Below are positions 23,146 to 32,182 of a stretch of DNA of 64,000 bases, one piece after another. This stretch comes from Nonomuraea polychroma (GTDB taxonomy: Bacteria; Actinomycetota; Actinomycetes; Streptosporangiales; Streptosporangiaceae). The notes beneath the pieces were generated by a model that made no database searches, had not been told where the DNA came from, and saw only the letters and a list, made by a program, of their open reading frames with translations. The stretch spans positions 9,017,501-9,081,500 of the forward strand of contig NZ_SAUN01000001.1 of assembly GCF_004011505.1 (NCBI RefSeq), written 5' to 3'. Positions within the stretch are counted from its first letter, which is position 1; every line of letters starts with the position of its first letter. Both the position numbers and the translations under genes were made by a program.

Positions 23146-23939
23146 TTGCCGAACACCGCCCGCACCGATCCCAGCCCGTCGATGTGCGCCTCGAACACGT
23201 CCTCGGGCTCGACCGGGACCACCGCGCCGAGCGCGCCGGTCAGCACCACCTCGCCGGCCCGCAGCGGCCGCTCCGTACGGCCCAGCCGCGTCGCCAGCCA
23301 CGTGGCGGCGTTGAGCGGGCTGCCCAGGCACGCGGCGCCCGACCCGGCCGAGACCTCCTTCCCTGCGCGGGTCATCGTCATCCCGGCCGCGCGCAGGTCG
23401 AGCCCCATCAGCGAGACCGGCGTGTTGCCCAGCACGAACACCCCGCTGGAGGCGTTGTCGGACACCGTGTCCGCCAGCGTGATGTCCCAGCCGTCGATGC
23501 GCGAGTCCGCGATCTCGATGGCGGGCAGCACGAACTCCACCGCCCTGATCACCTCGGCCACCGTGAAAGGCCCGCCCACCAGGTCCGCGCCGAGCACCAG
23601 CGCCACCTCGGCCTCGGCCCGCGGTTGCAGGAGCCGGCCGTACGGAATGGGCAGCCCGTCGAGGTAGGCCATGTCCGCGTAGAGCGGGGCACAGGTCGGC
23701 TGGTCGATGCCGAGCTGCCGCTGCACCTCCAGATTCGTGACGCCGATCTTCCTGCCGACGATCCGCCGCCCCTCGCCGAGCGCCCGCCGCGTGTTGATCT
23801 CCTGTACGGCGTACGCGTCGGCCGCCGTACCGATCAGGTCCCTGATCGGCGCGCACGGCTTGCCGGATCGCGCGGCTTCGGCCAGCCGTTCGGCGGCCTG
23901 GGAACGCGCGTCGACGGCCTGGGACCATTCGTCATGCAT
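23142..23939 (-). CDS. 2-oxo-3-hexenedioate (4-oxalocrotonate) decarboxylase family protein
   Basis: A 265-residue fumarylacetoacetase-fold enzyme related to 2-keto-4-pentenoate hydratase and 4-oxalocrotonate decarboxylase: GRKIGVTNLEVQRQLG, then PRAEAEVALVLGADL with the metal-binding acidic residues, and ASSGVFVLGNTPVSL. In this operon it should convert 4-oxalocrotonate to 2-oxopent-4-enoate and CO2. ATG at 23939 overlaps the aldehyde dehydrogenase stop by 8 bases; its own stop overlaps the deaminase start, so the operon is tightly coupled. A hydratase role is the alternative. Confidence 0.83.
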   Translation of the reverse strand: MHDEWSQAVDARSQAAERLAEAARSGKPCAPIRDLIGTAADAYAVQEINTRRALGEGRRIVGRKIGVTNLEVQRQLGIDQPTCAPLYADMAYLDGLPIPYGRLLQPRAEAEVALVLGADLVGGPFTVAEVIRAVEFVLPAIEIADSRIDGWDITLADTVSDNASSGVFVLGNTPVSLMGLDLRAAGMTMTRAGKEVSAGSGAACLGSPLNAATWLATRLGRTERPLRAGEVVLTGALGAVVPVEPEDVFEAHIDGLGSVRAVFGK

Positions 23940-25341
23940 CGGGCTGCTCCAGTTTGATCGTGATCGTGGTGGGTTCCGAGTAGAAGTCCAGCGACTGGAC
24001 GCCGCCTTCCCTGCCGATACCCGACAGCCGCACGCCGCCGAACGGGGTACGCAGGTCGCGGAGATACCAGGTGTTGACCCAGACGAGCCCGGCCTCCAGC
24101 CGCTGCGCCACCCGGTGCGCGCGGTCGAGGCTGCCGGTCCAGAGGGTGGCGGCCAGGCCGTACTCACTGCCGTTGGCCAGGTCGATCGCCTCGGCCTCAG
24201 TGTCGAAGGGTGCGACGTGACACACGGGACCGAAGATCTCCTCCCTGTTGAAGCGGGACCACTCCGACAAGCCTGTCACCACTGTCGGCTCGACGAAATA
24301 ACCGGAGTCCCGGTGATCGCCGAACACCGGGACGCCGCCCCCCGCCAGCATCTTGGCTCCCTCCGAGCGGGCCAAGGCGTAGTAGGAGAGCACCTTGTCG
24401 CGGTGTTCGGCGGAGATCATGGGCTGGGGCGCCACCTCCAGGGCGCGGACCGCCAGCCGGGCGCAGAACTCCTCGAAGATCGGGCGCTGGACGTAGAGCC
24501 GTTCTGTGCACAGGCAGACCTGGCCGCCGTTGGTGAAGACGGACTTCGCCGTCCCCTCGACCGCGCGGTCGAGATCGCAGTCCGCGAAGACCAGCCCGGC
24601 GTTCTTGCCGCCCAGCTCGAACGAGACCGGCTTGACCCGGTCCGCCACGGCCCTCATGATCGCCGAGCCCGTCCCGGTGGAGCCGGTGAACGTCACCGCG
24701 TCCACGCCGGGGTGCTCGACGAGGAGGCGGCCGGCGGAGCCGTACCCGTAGATGATGTTGACGACGCCGGGCGGCAGCCCCACGGCGGCGCAGATCTCGC
24801 CGAACACCGCGGCCGTCCCCGGCGTGTGCTCGGACGGCTTGACCACCACGGCGTTGCCGGCGACGAGAGCGGGGGCGAGCTTCCACGTCATCAGCAGGAA
24901 CGGCAGGTTCCACGGGACGATCGCCGCGACCACGCCCAGGGGCCGGCGCACGGTGTAGCTGAGCACCCCCGACAGGTGGAAGGCGTCGTCGGGGCGCTGG
25001 GCGGCGATCTCGGCGAACGCGCGGAAGTTCGCGATGCCGCGCGGGATGTCCAGCGTGCGGGTCTGGTCGAGCGGCTTGCCGGTGTCGGCGATCTCCGCCG
25101 CCACCAGTGCGTCGAAGCGGTCCTCGATGCCCTCGGCCAGGCGCCGCATCCACCCGGCCCGTTCGGCCACGGGCAGTGCCGCCCAGCCGGGCGCCGCCTC
25201 CCTGGCCGCGCGGACCGCCCGATCGACGACCTCCGGATCGGCCTCGCAGACCTGCCTGATCACCGTGCCTGTCACCGGGTTGTGCACCGGGAATGCCTTG
25301 CCCGCGACCACCGGCTCGCCGCCGATGAAATGGGTCAGCAC
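23932..25341 (-). CDS. 2-aminomuconic/2-hydroxymuconic semialdehyde dehydrogenase
   Basis: A 469-residue NAD-dependent aldehyde dehydrogenase. The active-site Glu is in FELGGKNAGLVF and the Cys in NGGQVCLCTER; PWNLPFLLMTWKLAPALVAGN is the coenzyme region. Its closest pattern is the muconic semialdehyde branch, which fits the operon: it oxidises 2-aminomuconate semialdehyde to 2-aminomuconate. GTG 25341 has GGAGGAGG 5 bases upstream; open frame further upstream has no family similarity. First gene of the operon, divergent from the VanZ gene. Oxygenases and the decarboxylase-competing ACMSD are not in the window. Confidence 0.87.
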   Translation of the reverse strand: MLTHFIGGEPVVAGKAFPVHNPVTGTVIRQVCEADPEVVDRAVRAAREAAPGWAALPVAERAGWMRRLAEGIEDRFDALVAAEIADTGKPLDQTRTLDIPRGIANFRAFAEIAAQRPDDAFHLSGVLSYTVRRPLGVVAAIVPWNLPFLLMTWKLAPALVAGNAVVVKPSEHTPGTAAVFGEICAAVGLPPGVVNIIYGYGSAGRLLVEHPGVDAVTFTGSTGTGSAIMRAVADRVKPVSFELGGKNAGLVFADCDLDRAVEGTAKSVFTNGGQVCLCTERLYVQRPIFEEFCARLAVRALEVAPQPMISAEHRDKVLSYYALARSEGAKMLAGGGVPVFGDHRDSGYFVEPTVVTGLSEWSRFNREEIFGPVCHVAPFDTEAEAIDLANGSEYGLAATLWTGSLDRAHRVAQRLEAGLVWVNTWYLRDLRTPFGGVRLSGIGREGGVQSLDFYSEPTTITIKLEQPDA

Positions 25342-25480
25342 AACGCCCTCCTCCACTGTCGCTCTCGGTGAGAAGGCTTTCTTGGCATCGTCTCCCTCGA
25401 CCACGGCGCAAAAGGTGCTGCGAAGACCTGTCCAGAAGGACATCTTCCGGTACCCCTAGAGCGCTGGCCATCATGGTCGG

Positions 25481-26023
25481 ATGACGCGGACGTGGGAATT
25501 GTGGGGAAACGTCATTATTGCTGGTACGTTTGCACTCCCCTTGGCCTTGCTAGCAATCTTGCTTCTCTCCCGTCACCGCGCTCGCGCCGGCCATCCGGCG
25601 CCTCTGCGTACGTCGATCGCGGACATCGGCATCGTGGTCGGCACCGCGCCGTGGATTTGGATGATCCTCACGCCGTCCGACGGCGCCCGCGGAGTCGGAC
25701 TCGTCCCGTTCATGGACCTCGCGGACGTCGCCACCGCCTCGTGGGAGACCGTCTTGGTGCAGGTCGGAGGCAATCTGCTGGTGTTCGCCGCCCTGGGGGC
25801 GCTGTTGCCGGTACGCACCCCCGCAATGGCCTCTCTCGGCCGGATTGCGGCGGTCTCCGCGGCATTTTCGGTCCTCGTCGAGCTCCTCCAGTACGGGCTG
25901 AGGCTGGGTCGTTTCTCCTCCATCGACGACGTCGTCCTCAACACCGCAGGCGCCGTGATCTTCGCACTGGTTACTCGCCGCTGGTGGGCCACCCGAATAC
26001 CGGCTGGGGCCGTTCCACAGTAA
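25481..26023 (+). CDS. VanZ-like membrane protein
   Basis: A 180-residue protein with four to five hydrophobic helices (about 8-28, 46-64, 88-106, 118-136, 150-167). LVPFMDL, NLLVFAALGALLP, VELLQYGL and SIDDVVLNTAGAVIFAL are the VanZ family blocks. VanZ proteins lower teicoplanin susceptibility in some hosts, but most chromosomal members are of unknown role; no van genes are near. Divergent from the kynurenine operon. Confidence 0.82.
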   Translation: MTRTWELWGNVIIAGTFALPLALLAILLLSRHRARAGHPAPLRTSIADIGIVVGTAPWIWMILTPSDGARGVGLVPFMDLADVATASWETVLVQVGGNLLVFAALGALLPVRTPAMASLGRIAAVSAAFSVLVELLQYGLRLGRFSSIDDVVLNTAGAVIFALVTRRWWATRIPAGAVPQ

Positions 26024-26176
26024 CGGTCCGCTATAACCCGGGCGGAATTCACCACATGGGCACGATCCGCTCAAAAGAAGCCCGGGACCAACCTCAGTAT
26101 CTGTGCGATCGTGGACAAGACGGGGCAAGTTCTCTGGAGACGCCACAACCTGGTTGGTGACAGAGGGTGATCAAAG

Positions 26177-26929
26177 TTGTCTGAATCCCCGGTACCCCAA
26201 GAGCCCCCTATCTATCGCCGCATCGCCGACGGTCTCCGCGCCCGGATCCTCGCCGGCGAGTTGCGCGACGGGGACCGGCTACCGGGCGAGAACGCTCTGA
26301 TGGCCGAATACGCAATCGCACGAGCCACCGCCAGGCAGGCGCTTGCCGTACTGATCAACGAAGGGCTGGCGGTGCCCAAACGAGGTTCGGGGGTTTACGT
26401 GCGGCTGTTCAAACCGATACGCAGGCACGGTTCACGCCGGCTCTCACGGGAGCAGTGGGGTCAGGGCCAGGCCATCTGGGACGCCGACACCCGTGGCCGG
26501 CCGTTCACCGTGGATCACGTCGAGGTCGGGCTCGAGCACGCCACAGAGGAGGTGGCGAGCATTCTCGAGAGCCCCGAGGTATGGGTGCGGCGACGCCGCT
26601 ACTCGGTCGACACCAGGCCGGTGCAACTGGCGACCTCCTACTTTCCCGCGCGCCTGGTCGAGGGCAGCGCGATCACCCTTCCCGACACGGGTCCTGGAGG
26701 CGTCTACGCCAGGCTGAGCGATCTGGGCGTCCCCCCGGCCCACTTCACCGAGGAGGTACGCGCCCGCATGCCGCAACCCCGCGAGAGCGCGCTGCTCGAC
26801 CTGCCGGGCGGCACACCGGTCATCGTCATCGCGCGGACCGCGTACACCTCCGGCGGGTTGCCCGTCGAGGTCAACGAAATGGTGCTGGACTCGGCGGCTT
26901 ACGTACTCCAGTACGACTTCGACGCCTGA
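26177..26929 (+). CDS. GntR-family regulator with UTRA domain
   Basis: A 250-residue regulator starting at TTG with GAGGGTGA upstream. Winged-helix GntR domain in residues 10-76 (IYRRIADGLRARILAGELRDGDRLPGE, then YAIARATARQALAVLINEG) and a UTRA ligand domain in residues 95-245 (ARMPQPRESALLDLPGGTPVIVIARTAY, then PVEVNEMVLDSAAYVLQYDF). UTRA domains bind small effectors such as sugars or amino acids. No obvious target operon is adjacent. Confidence 0.88.
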   Translation: MSESPVPQEPPIYRRIADGLRARILAGELRDGDRLPGENALMAEYAIARATARQALAVLINEGLAVPKRGSGVYVRLFKPIRRHGSRRLSREQWGQGQAIWDADTRGRPFTVDHVEVGLEHATEEVASILESPEVWVRRRRYSVDTRPVQLATSYFPARLVEGSAITLPDTGPGGVYARLSDLGVPPAHFTEEVRARMPQPRESALLDLPGGTPVIVIARTAYTSGGLPVEVNEMVLDSAAYVLQYDFDA

Positions 26930-27051
26930 ATCAAGCCGATCTGTCAAGCGATAGGTTGACCTGTCCACCACGATCATTGATATCTCTAGAGAGGTCCTTC
27001 ATCTTTTAGGGAGATGGCAACCTCGCCTGGGGCCCGGGAAGGTGGACAGCG

Positions 27052-27294
27052 ATGTCCTTTGATCGGCACCTCGCCGAGATCGCCCGGGAGTACCCCCAGT
27101 GGACCATCTGGCGGAGCGATGCGGGCCGGTGGTGGGCCACGAGACACCATCCGCTGAGTGCTGCACAGCGCGACGCCGGATGTGCGATGACCATCGACGC
27201 GGACGACCCGGACGGACTGCGTGACCGGCTCCGGGAGCAGGAGCGACGGGCCGGCGAGCCGCACCGGTGGGGACCCGGTCCAGCGCCCCCTTGA
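27052..27294 (+). CDS. Small conserved hypothetical protein, Trp/Arg-rich
   Basis: An 80-residue soluble protein starting at ATG with GGAAGGTGG upstream. It has the run EYPQWTIWRSDAGRWWATR, a pattern I associate with small orphan proteins in Streptosporangiales, and a charged C-terminal half. No signal peptide, membrane segment or catalytic motif. It follows the GntR gene after 122 bases and is followed by a terminator. Confidence 0.6.
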   Translation: MSFDRHLAEIAREYPQWTIWRSDAGRWWATRHHPLSAAQRDAGCAMTIDADDPDGLRDRLREQERRAGEPHRWGPGPAPP

Positions 27295-27393
27295 CGTCCG
27301 CCGTTCCGCGGCGGGCGCACACGAGCAGCCCGGTGCCGGGTCCAGCGTCTCGGCGGCCCCGGCACCGGGCCACCACGAGGAGGGGCCACGAAC

Positions 27394-27432
27394 GCGGAAG
27401 CCTCCGACCCTATCGGGGGCGGGGGCTTCCGC
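27394..27432 (+). terminator. Hairpin terminator
   Basis: GCGGAAGCC (27394-27402) pairs with GGCTTCCGC (27424-27432); partial GC pairing extends inward. It lies 100 bases after the 80-residue gene and 18 bases before the next start codon, so it may also act as an attenuator for the following gene. Confidence 0.55.
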
Positions 27433-27449
27433 TCCGTACAGTCATAGGC

Positions 27450-27881
27450 ATGCTGTTCGAACGGCGGCTGCGTGAAGGCGTGCGGGACGGGCCGATCACC
27501 CTGGCCTTCAGGCGCTGGAAGCGCGCCCAGGTCACGGTGGGCGGGCGCTATCGCATGGGATACGGCCTGCTGGCCGAGGTCACCTCGGTGGAGATCGTCG
27601 AGGACTGCACGGACGAGGAGGCCAGGGCGGCCGGCTACCCGGACCGGGCCGCGCTCACCGCGCGCCTGACCCGGATGGGGCCGTGGGCCGTGCGCACGCT
27701 GCGGCTGATCGCCGAACGGCCCGGGGTGCGGGCCGCCGACCTCGCGCCCGCGGTGGGGCAGGACCTCGCCCGCTTCAAACTCAACGTCCGCAAGCTCAAG
27801 GCCCTCGGCCTGACCATCAGCCTGGAGACCGGCTACCGCCTGTCCCCACGAGGCCAGGCATACCTGTCGTCCATCACCTGA
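27450..27881 (+). CDS. Hypothetical protein with ASCH/PUA-like N-terminus and winged-helix-like C-terminus
   Basis: A 143-residue protein. Residues 14-50 (PITLAFRRWKRAQVTVGGRYR, then GLLAEVTSVEIV) resemble the ASCH/PUA-like RNA-binding fold; residues 75-143 look like a small winged helix (VRTLRLIAERPGVRAADLAPAVG, then FKLNVRKLKALGLTISLETGYRLSPRG). Together they suggest RNA binding or regulation, which is inference. ATG 27450 is the first start after the terminator hairpin. Confidence 0.6.
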   Translation: MLFERRLREGVRDGPITLAFRRWKRAQVTVGGRYRMGYGLLAEVTSVEIVEDCTDEEARAAGYPDRAALTARLTRMGPWAVRTLRLIAERPGVRAADLAPAVGQDLARFKLNVRKLKALGLTISLETGYRLSPRGQAYLSSIT

Positions 27882-27959
27882 CGCGTGGCCACCGAGCCCG
27901 AGCAGGCATCGCCGTCCGCCCCGGCCACCGGCGCTGCCCTTGGGGGCGCTGGCTGTAGG

Positions 27960-28210
27960 GGTGGGCCACCGGTGGAGGGCGCCGCCCGCGGCCCACTAGC
28001 CCGCGGCCACGGCCGATGGCCGCCTGTGGGCGGAGCCGCCCGTGGGGCGCGCCTCCTGTGGAGGCACCGACCGTGGGCGGCTCCACCGGTGCGAGGCACC
28101 CCCGCGGGAGAGCCCTCCTGTGGGCGGAGAGCCACCCGTGGGGAGCCACCCGTGGGGAGCCACCGGTGGGGACGCCGCCAGCGGGAGAGCCGTCCGTGGG
28201 CGAGCTGTCG
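27960..28210. repeat. Degenerate short GC-rich repeats in a 374-bp gap
   Basis: The gap 27882-28255 between convergent genes holds at least six variants of a 14-15 base unit close to GAGCCACCCGTGGGG, for example near 28030, 28128, 28142 and 28155. Many contain the self-complementary core CCACCGGTGG or CCACCCGTGG and so can form small hairpins. No coding sequence is evident here. Confidence 0.6.
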
Positions 28211-28255
28211 GGTGGGTGGATTGCCAGGCGAGGTCGGAGGGGTGGCGGTGGTGGG

Positions 28256-29239
28256 TTACTTGTGGGCCTCCGACAGGTGGACGATGGTCACGTCCGTGTC
28301 GTCGGAGACGGCCGGGGCCGCGTCCGACGGCGGACGTTCCTCCTCCGCCTCCACGATGACCCGCACATCGTCCTGCCCCGCAGGAAGGGCGTTCTCCTGG
28401 GGCGAGGGAGGAAGGGCGTGCTCGGGCACCAGCGGCCCCGCACCCGATTCGCTACGCATGAGATCGCCCAGCACCGAGCTGATCTCCGTCAGCCGCCGCA
28501 CGACCTCGGTGTGGGTGTTGGTCAGGTATTCGACCCGCCGCCCCGCCTGTTCGTCCAGCGTCGCGGTACGCTGGTGCGCCGCGGCCAGCATCGAGTCGGC
28601 CTCGGCACGCGCTCCCGTGACCAGCTGCTCGGCCTGCGCGTTGGCGGACTTCAACAGCTGCTCCGACTCGGCCTGGGCGGCGGCCAGCACGCGCTCCGCC
28701 TCGGCACGCGCCTCGCGCAGCGCTTCATCGGCCTCGGCGCGGGCCGCGGTGAGGTGCTCCTCCGCGTCCGCACCCGCCTGGGCCAACATGCCCTCCGCCG
28801 CCTGCGTCGCCTCGTGCACGCGACGCTCGGCCTCGGCCTGCGCGGAGGTGAGGATCTTGTCGGCGGTCTCGCGGGACGTCGACAACAGCCGGTCGGCCTC
28901 CGACTTGGCCGCGTCACGCACGCTGGCGGCCTCTGCCTCGGCGTCCGACCGCTTGGCCGCGGCCTCCTCTTCGCCGAGCTTGAGGATCTGGGCGAGCCGG
29001 GGGCTGAGGTCCTCGTAGCTCTGCGGCGCCTCGACCATGCGCCGCCTGGCCTCGGCCAGCTCGATGCGGCCCTGCTCGGCCTGGTCGATCGCCCGTGCCA
29101 GCCGCTCTTCCAGATCCCGTATCTGGTTACGGGTTCGGAGCATGTAGTCGTGGACCTGGCGGCGGTTGTAGCCGCGCATCACGACCTCGAAGGTGTCCTC
29201 TTGCATCAGTTCGGGAATGCTCTCGTGCTGGTTCATCAT
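28256..29239 (-). CDS. DivIVA-domain coiled-coil protein
   Basis: A 327-residue protein. Residues 14-60 (DTFEVVMRGYNRRQVHDYMLRTRNQIRDLEERL) carry a DivIVA-type membrane-curvature domain; residues 60-250 are an Ala/Glu/Arg-rich continuous coiled coil (repeats of AEAERVLAAAQAESEQ type); the C-terminal 60 residues are disordered and acidic. Such proteins in filamentous actinobacteria act in polar growth (DivIVA, Scy, FilP group). It is not DivIVA itself, which lies in the dcw cluster. Tail-to-tail with the repeat-rich gap. Confidence 0.82.
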   Translation of the reverse strand: MMNQHESIPELMQEDTFEVVMRGYNRRQVHDYMLRTRNQIRDLEERLARAIDQAEQGRIELAEARRRMVEAPQSYEDLSPRLAQILKLGEEEAAAKRSDAEAEAASVRDAAKSEADRLLSTSRETADKILTSAQAEAERRVHEATQAAEGMLAQAGADAEEHLTAARAEADEALREARAEAERVLAAAQAESEQLLKSANAQAEQLVTGARAEADSMLAAAHQRTATLDEQAGRRVEYLTNTHTEVVRRLTEISSVLGDLMRSESGAGPLVPEHALPPSPQENALPAGQDDVRVIVEAEEERPPSDAAPAVSDDTDVTIVHLSEAHK

Positions 29240-29389
29240 GGGGGTTACCTAAAGGTGGTTTGCGTGAGGCGGGGGGAAAACGCGGGTTGTGAGGGTCTGA
29301 CGACGAGACGTCAGGAAACGACTTTCCTGCCATCTGCCCACGTCCGCAAGCGGAACGCCATAGCCGGGCGGGGAAATACGATGTGACAG

Positions 29390-29911
29390 GTGTACATAGC
29401 AGCGTTGGACAACGGAGCAGTCCCGGACATACACCCCGAGGCGTACATCGCGCCCGGCGCCACCGTGGTCGGACGAGTCCGGGTCGGCCGGGCGTCCAGC
29501 ATCTGGTACGGCTCCGTTCTGCGCGGTGACGACGAGCGGATCGAGATCGGCCAGGAGTGCAACGTCCAGGATCTGTGTTGCCTGCACTCCGACCCCGGTG
29601 AGCCGGCCATCCTGGAGGACCGGGTGAGCCTGGGCCACAAGGCCATGGTCCATGGCGCCCACGTGGAGTCGGGCGCGCTGATCGGCATCGGCGCGATCGT
29701 GCTCGGCGGCGCCCGCGTCGGTGCGGGCACCCTGGTGGCCGCCGGAGCGCTCGTCGGCCCCGGCAAGAAGATCCCGTCCGGCGTGCTGGTCGCCGGCGTG
29801 CCCGGGAAGATCGTGCGCGAGCTCACCGACGACGACCGGGCGTCCTTCGCCCGTACGCCGGACAACTACATGGCCAAGGCGCTCAGGCACCGGCAGGCGT
29901 CATCGCTTTGA
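29390..29911 (+). CDS. Gamma carbonic anhydrase-like hexapeptide-repeat protein
   Basis: A 173-residue left-handed beta-helix protein starting at GTG. Hexapeptide repeats run from residue 15 to 135 (AYIAPGATVVGRVRVG, SIWYGSVLRGDDERIEIG, LGHKAMVHGAHV, GALIGIGAIVL). The Zn-binding His positions of the family are met by H66 (CCLHSD), H83 (SLGHKA) and H88 (MVHGAHV). It may hydrate CO2 or be an inactive homologue (PaaY/YrdA type). Its 3' end overlaps the convergent lipoprotein gene by 29 bases. Confidence 0.87.
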   Translation: MYIAALDNGAVPDIHPEAYIAPGATVVGRVRVGRASSIWYGSVLRGDDERIEIGQECNVQDLCCLHSDPGEPAILEDRVSLGHKAMVHGAHVESGALIGIGAIVLGGARVGAGTLVAAGALVGPGKKIPSGVLVAGVPGKIVRELTDDDRASFARTPDNYMAKALRHRQASSL

Positions 29912-30785
29912 TCAGGACCTCGTCCGACACCGACGCGTTGTTGAGCGGGTCGGCGTACTCCGGCAGTTCCGGCCGCAGGAACCGGACGAAGTCGACGGTC
30001 AGTTTCAGATCGGGCTGGCCACTGACCTGCTTGGCATTGGCCTTGGCGGCGTCCTTCTTGAGGGTGTTGTAGCTGTCCCAGTCCGTGTAGGCGGTGATGC
30101 CCCATTGCAGGGCGTCCGGGAGCGTGGAGGGCCAGCGGTGACCCACCTTCCACTTGCCGCCGTCCTCCTTGTACAGCGCGACGAAGACGCGGCCGACCCT
30201 GGCCAGGACGAGATCCACCCAGCCGTCCTTGACCGGCAGCTCCTTCGGCTTGGAGCTGCCGTCCTTGGTGTACTTCACCTCGACCTGCCCGCTCTTCTCC
30301 GCGGTGCCGATGGTGATCGACACCCAGTTGGGGGTCTCGTACGAGCCGGGCTGGCGAGCCATCAGGCCGCCGAGCGAGAACTTCCGCTTGGGCTTGCCAC
30401 CGCTCTTGCCCTCGACCTTGACCCGGGCGTGCATGGCGATGTCGCCGGCGAGATCCTGGTACACGAAAGGACCGCGGAAGCCGTCGAACCAGGCCGAGGT
30501 CTTGGGCTCCAGGTACATCGAGCCCTTCACGGTCTTGTTCACGTCCCACTTGGCGATCCTGTCGACGTCCTTCTCGGTCTCGCTCAGCTTCGTCCACACG
30601 GACAGATCGCTCGCGTTCGAGAACTCCGTCGAGGCCTGACCCACCTCCCCGCCGGACGCCGGCGGCGTGACCTTGTCCAGGGTGACCAGGCCGGGACCGC
30701 TGGGAGTTGGCTGCACCGACGTAGCCGTGCCGCAACCGGCCAGCACGCTCGCGACCGCCAACGTCCCTGCTACCTTCGCCCTCAT
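29883..30785 (-). CDS. Secreted lipoprotein, DUF1349-like
   Basis: A 300-residue lipoprotein: signal MRAKVAGTLAVASVLAGC with lipobox LAGC, a Pro/Ser linker, then a beta-rich domain (GFRGPFVYQDLAGDIAMHARVKVEG, LGGLMARQPGS, NWVSITIGTAEKSGQVEVKYT, WGITAYTDWDSYNTL) resembling the concanavalin-like DUF1349 family. Possible role: carbohydrate or ligand binding at the cell surface. Start at ATG 30785; an ATG at 30794 would add three residues. Convergent overlap of 29 bases with the carbonic anhydrase-like gene. Confidence 0.75.
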   Translation of the reverse strand: MRAKVAGTLAVASVLAGCGTATSVQPTPSGPGLVTLDKVTPPASGGEVGQASTEFSNASDLSVWTKLSETEKDVDRIAKWDVNKTVKGSMYLEPKTSAWFDGFRGPFVYQDLAGDIAMHARVKVEGKSGGKPKRKFSLGGLMARQPGSYETPNWVSITIGTAEKSGQVEVKYTKDGSSKPKELPVKDGWVDLVLARVGRVFVALYKEDGGKWKVGHRWPSTLPDALQWGITAYTDWDSYNTLKKDAAKANAKQVSGQPDLKLTVDFVRFLRPELPEYADPLNNASVSDEVLIKAMTPAGA

Positions 30786-30838
30786 AGCGGACATTCTGCC
30801 GTGAAATGCCGATGGTTGATCCGAGGGCTCCCAGTACC

Positions 30839-32182
30839 ATGACGCCCGTGCCACCCTGGGATGCGTTCACCGCCGCCGAGGCGGAGGTCCGCGCGATGGT
30901 CGCGGACCCGCGCTGGCAAGGGCTGTCCGTGCCCGATCGTGCCCACGTCCTGGCCGCCAGAATTCTTGTGACTCCAGATGGCGACCGGTGGCTCTTCGGC
31001 GCCCACGCCCGCTGGCACCTGTACGACCCCGCCGACGGCCGCTGGCACCTGGCGCCGCCGCCCAGGAACGCGCGGGTCCGCAAGGGCCAGCACGCCGCCG
31101 CCGTGCTGCCGGACGCGGTGATCCCGTACGGCCCCGACTTCCACGCCGAGCCCGGCTCCACACAGGCGTTCATCGGCCCCGACGTGTCGGCCGGCCTGAC
31201 CGAGCGGCTCAGGGTGCTGGTGCGCGCGAGCGGGCGCAAGTCGGAGCTGGACTATCCGCTGACGGCGTTCGACGAGATCTTCGCCTCCGACGTGCCGAGC
31301 ACGGTGGCGGCGGTCTGGGGCACGATCATGTGGTGCGCGTACGCACCCGCCTTCGACGGCAACGAGCGGCTGATCACCGTGTTCGGCGAATACCTGTGCC
31401 GCCCGCTGCCCGGAGACGAGTGGGTGCGCTGGTTGCCCGCTCCGCCCCTGCTTAATCTCGTCACGCTGGTGGCGGAGCGGGCGCGGGCGGGCCGTGCGCG
31501 CGAGGCGCTCAGGCTCGCCGCCGTCATGGCGGACACGGCGCAGATGCTCATGTCCGACACCCGTTTCAGACCGCGGGCGCTCGCGCTGCTCACCATGGTC
31601 GAGCCCCTGCTGCGCCGCCCCGGGCTCGACGACGCGCTGCCCGGCGACGAGGCGGTGCGCCGGGCCTGGCTGGGCCGCTGCCCCGCGCGGCTGGGCCGGG
31701 CGCTGCTGGTGGAGACCGATCCCGAGGCGCACTTCGCCCACTCCGTCTACGACCTGACCGAGGCGCTGGCCTTCACGCCGGACCCGGCGCGGGCCACGGC
31801 GGCGTTCCTGGCCGACCTGTCGGACTCCCGGGGTCTGCTGCCCGCACGGCTGGATCACCGGCTCAGAATGGCATACGAGGAGCTGCAGCGGGCGGGACTC
31901 ACAGGGACCTCCGCCGGGGAGACGACCGCGCCGGACGGGTTCCCCGTGCAGGGGCGGCCCGGCGGGGTGTCGACCGCGCCGGCGCCGGTGCTGGAGGTGG
32001 CGCCGCCGGATCGGGCGAGCGCGGCGGCGGTGCTCGGGGCCGCGTACGCGACGGGGCTCGCGTGGGGCGGGGTGAGCGGGGCCAGGGTGCCCGAGCGCGG
32101 GCTGGCGGGGCAGTCGGCACTCGTACGGAAGATCGTCCATGAGCGCGACGATCACCACGAACATGACACAGGACACTTCTAA
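30839..32182 (+). CDS. Conserved hypothetical protein, 447 residues
   Basis: Not recognised. A soluble protein with an N-terminal region rich in Trp and aromatic pairs (WLFGAHARWHLYDPADGRWHLAPPP, residues 45-69), which looks like a short beta module, followed by mostly helical sequence (residues 130-360) and a Pro/Ala/Gly-rich tail ending in a His-rich HERDDHHEHDTGHF. No membrane segment or signal. ATG 30839 is chosen over upstream 30806 because the latter lies over the lipoprotein promoter. Divergent from the lipoprotein gene by 53 bases. Confidence 0.65.
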   Translation: MTPVPPWDAFTAAEAEVRAMVADPRWQGLSVPDRAHVLAARILVTPDGDRWLFGAHARWHLYDPADGRWHLAPPPRNARVRKGQHAAAVLPDAVIPYGPDFHAEPGSTQAFIGPDVSAGLTERLRVLVRASGRKSELDYPLTAFDEIFASDVPSTVAAVWGTIMWCAYAPAFDGNERLITVFGEYLCRPLPGDEWVRWLPAPPLLNLVTLVAERARAGRAREALRLAAVMADTAQMLMSDTRFRPRALALLTMVEPLLRRPGLDDALPGDEAVRRAWLGRCPARLGRALLVETDPEAHFAHSVYDLTEALAFTPDPARATAAFLADLSDSRGLLPARLDHRLRMAYEELQRAGLTGTSAGETTAPDGFPVQGRPGGVSTAPAPVLEVAPPDRASAAAVLGAAYATGLAWGGVSGARVPERGLAGQSALVRKIVHERDDHHEHDTGHF

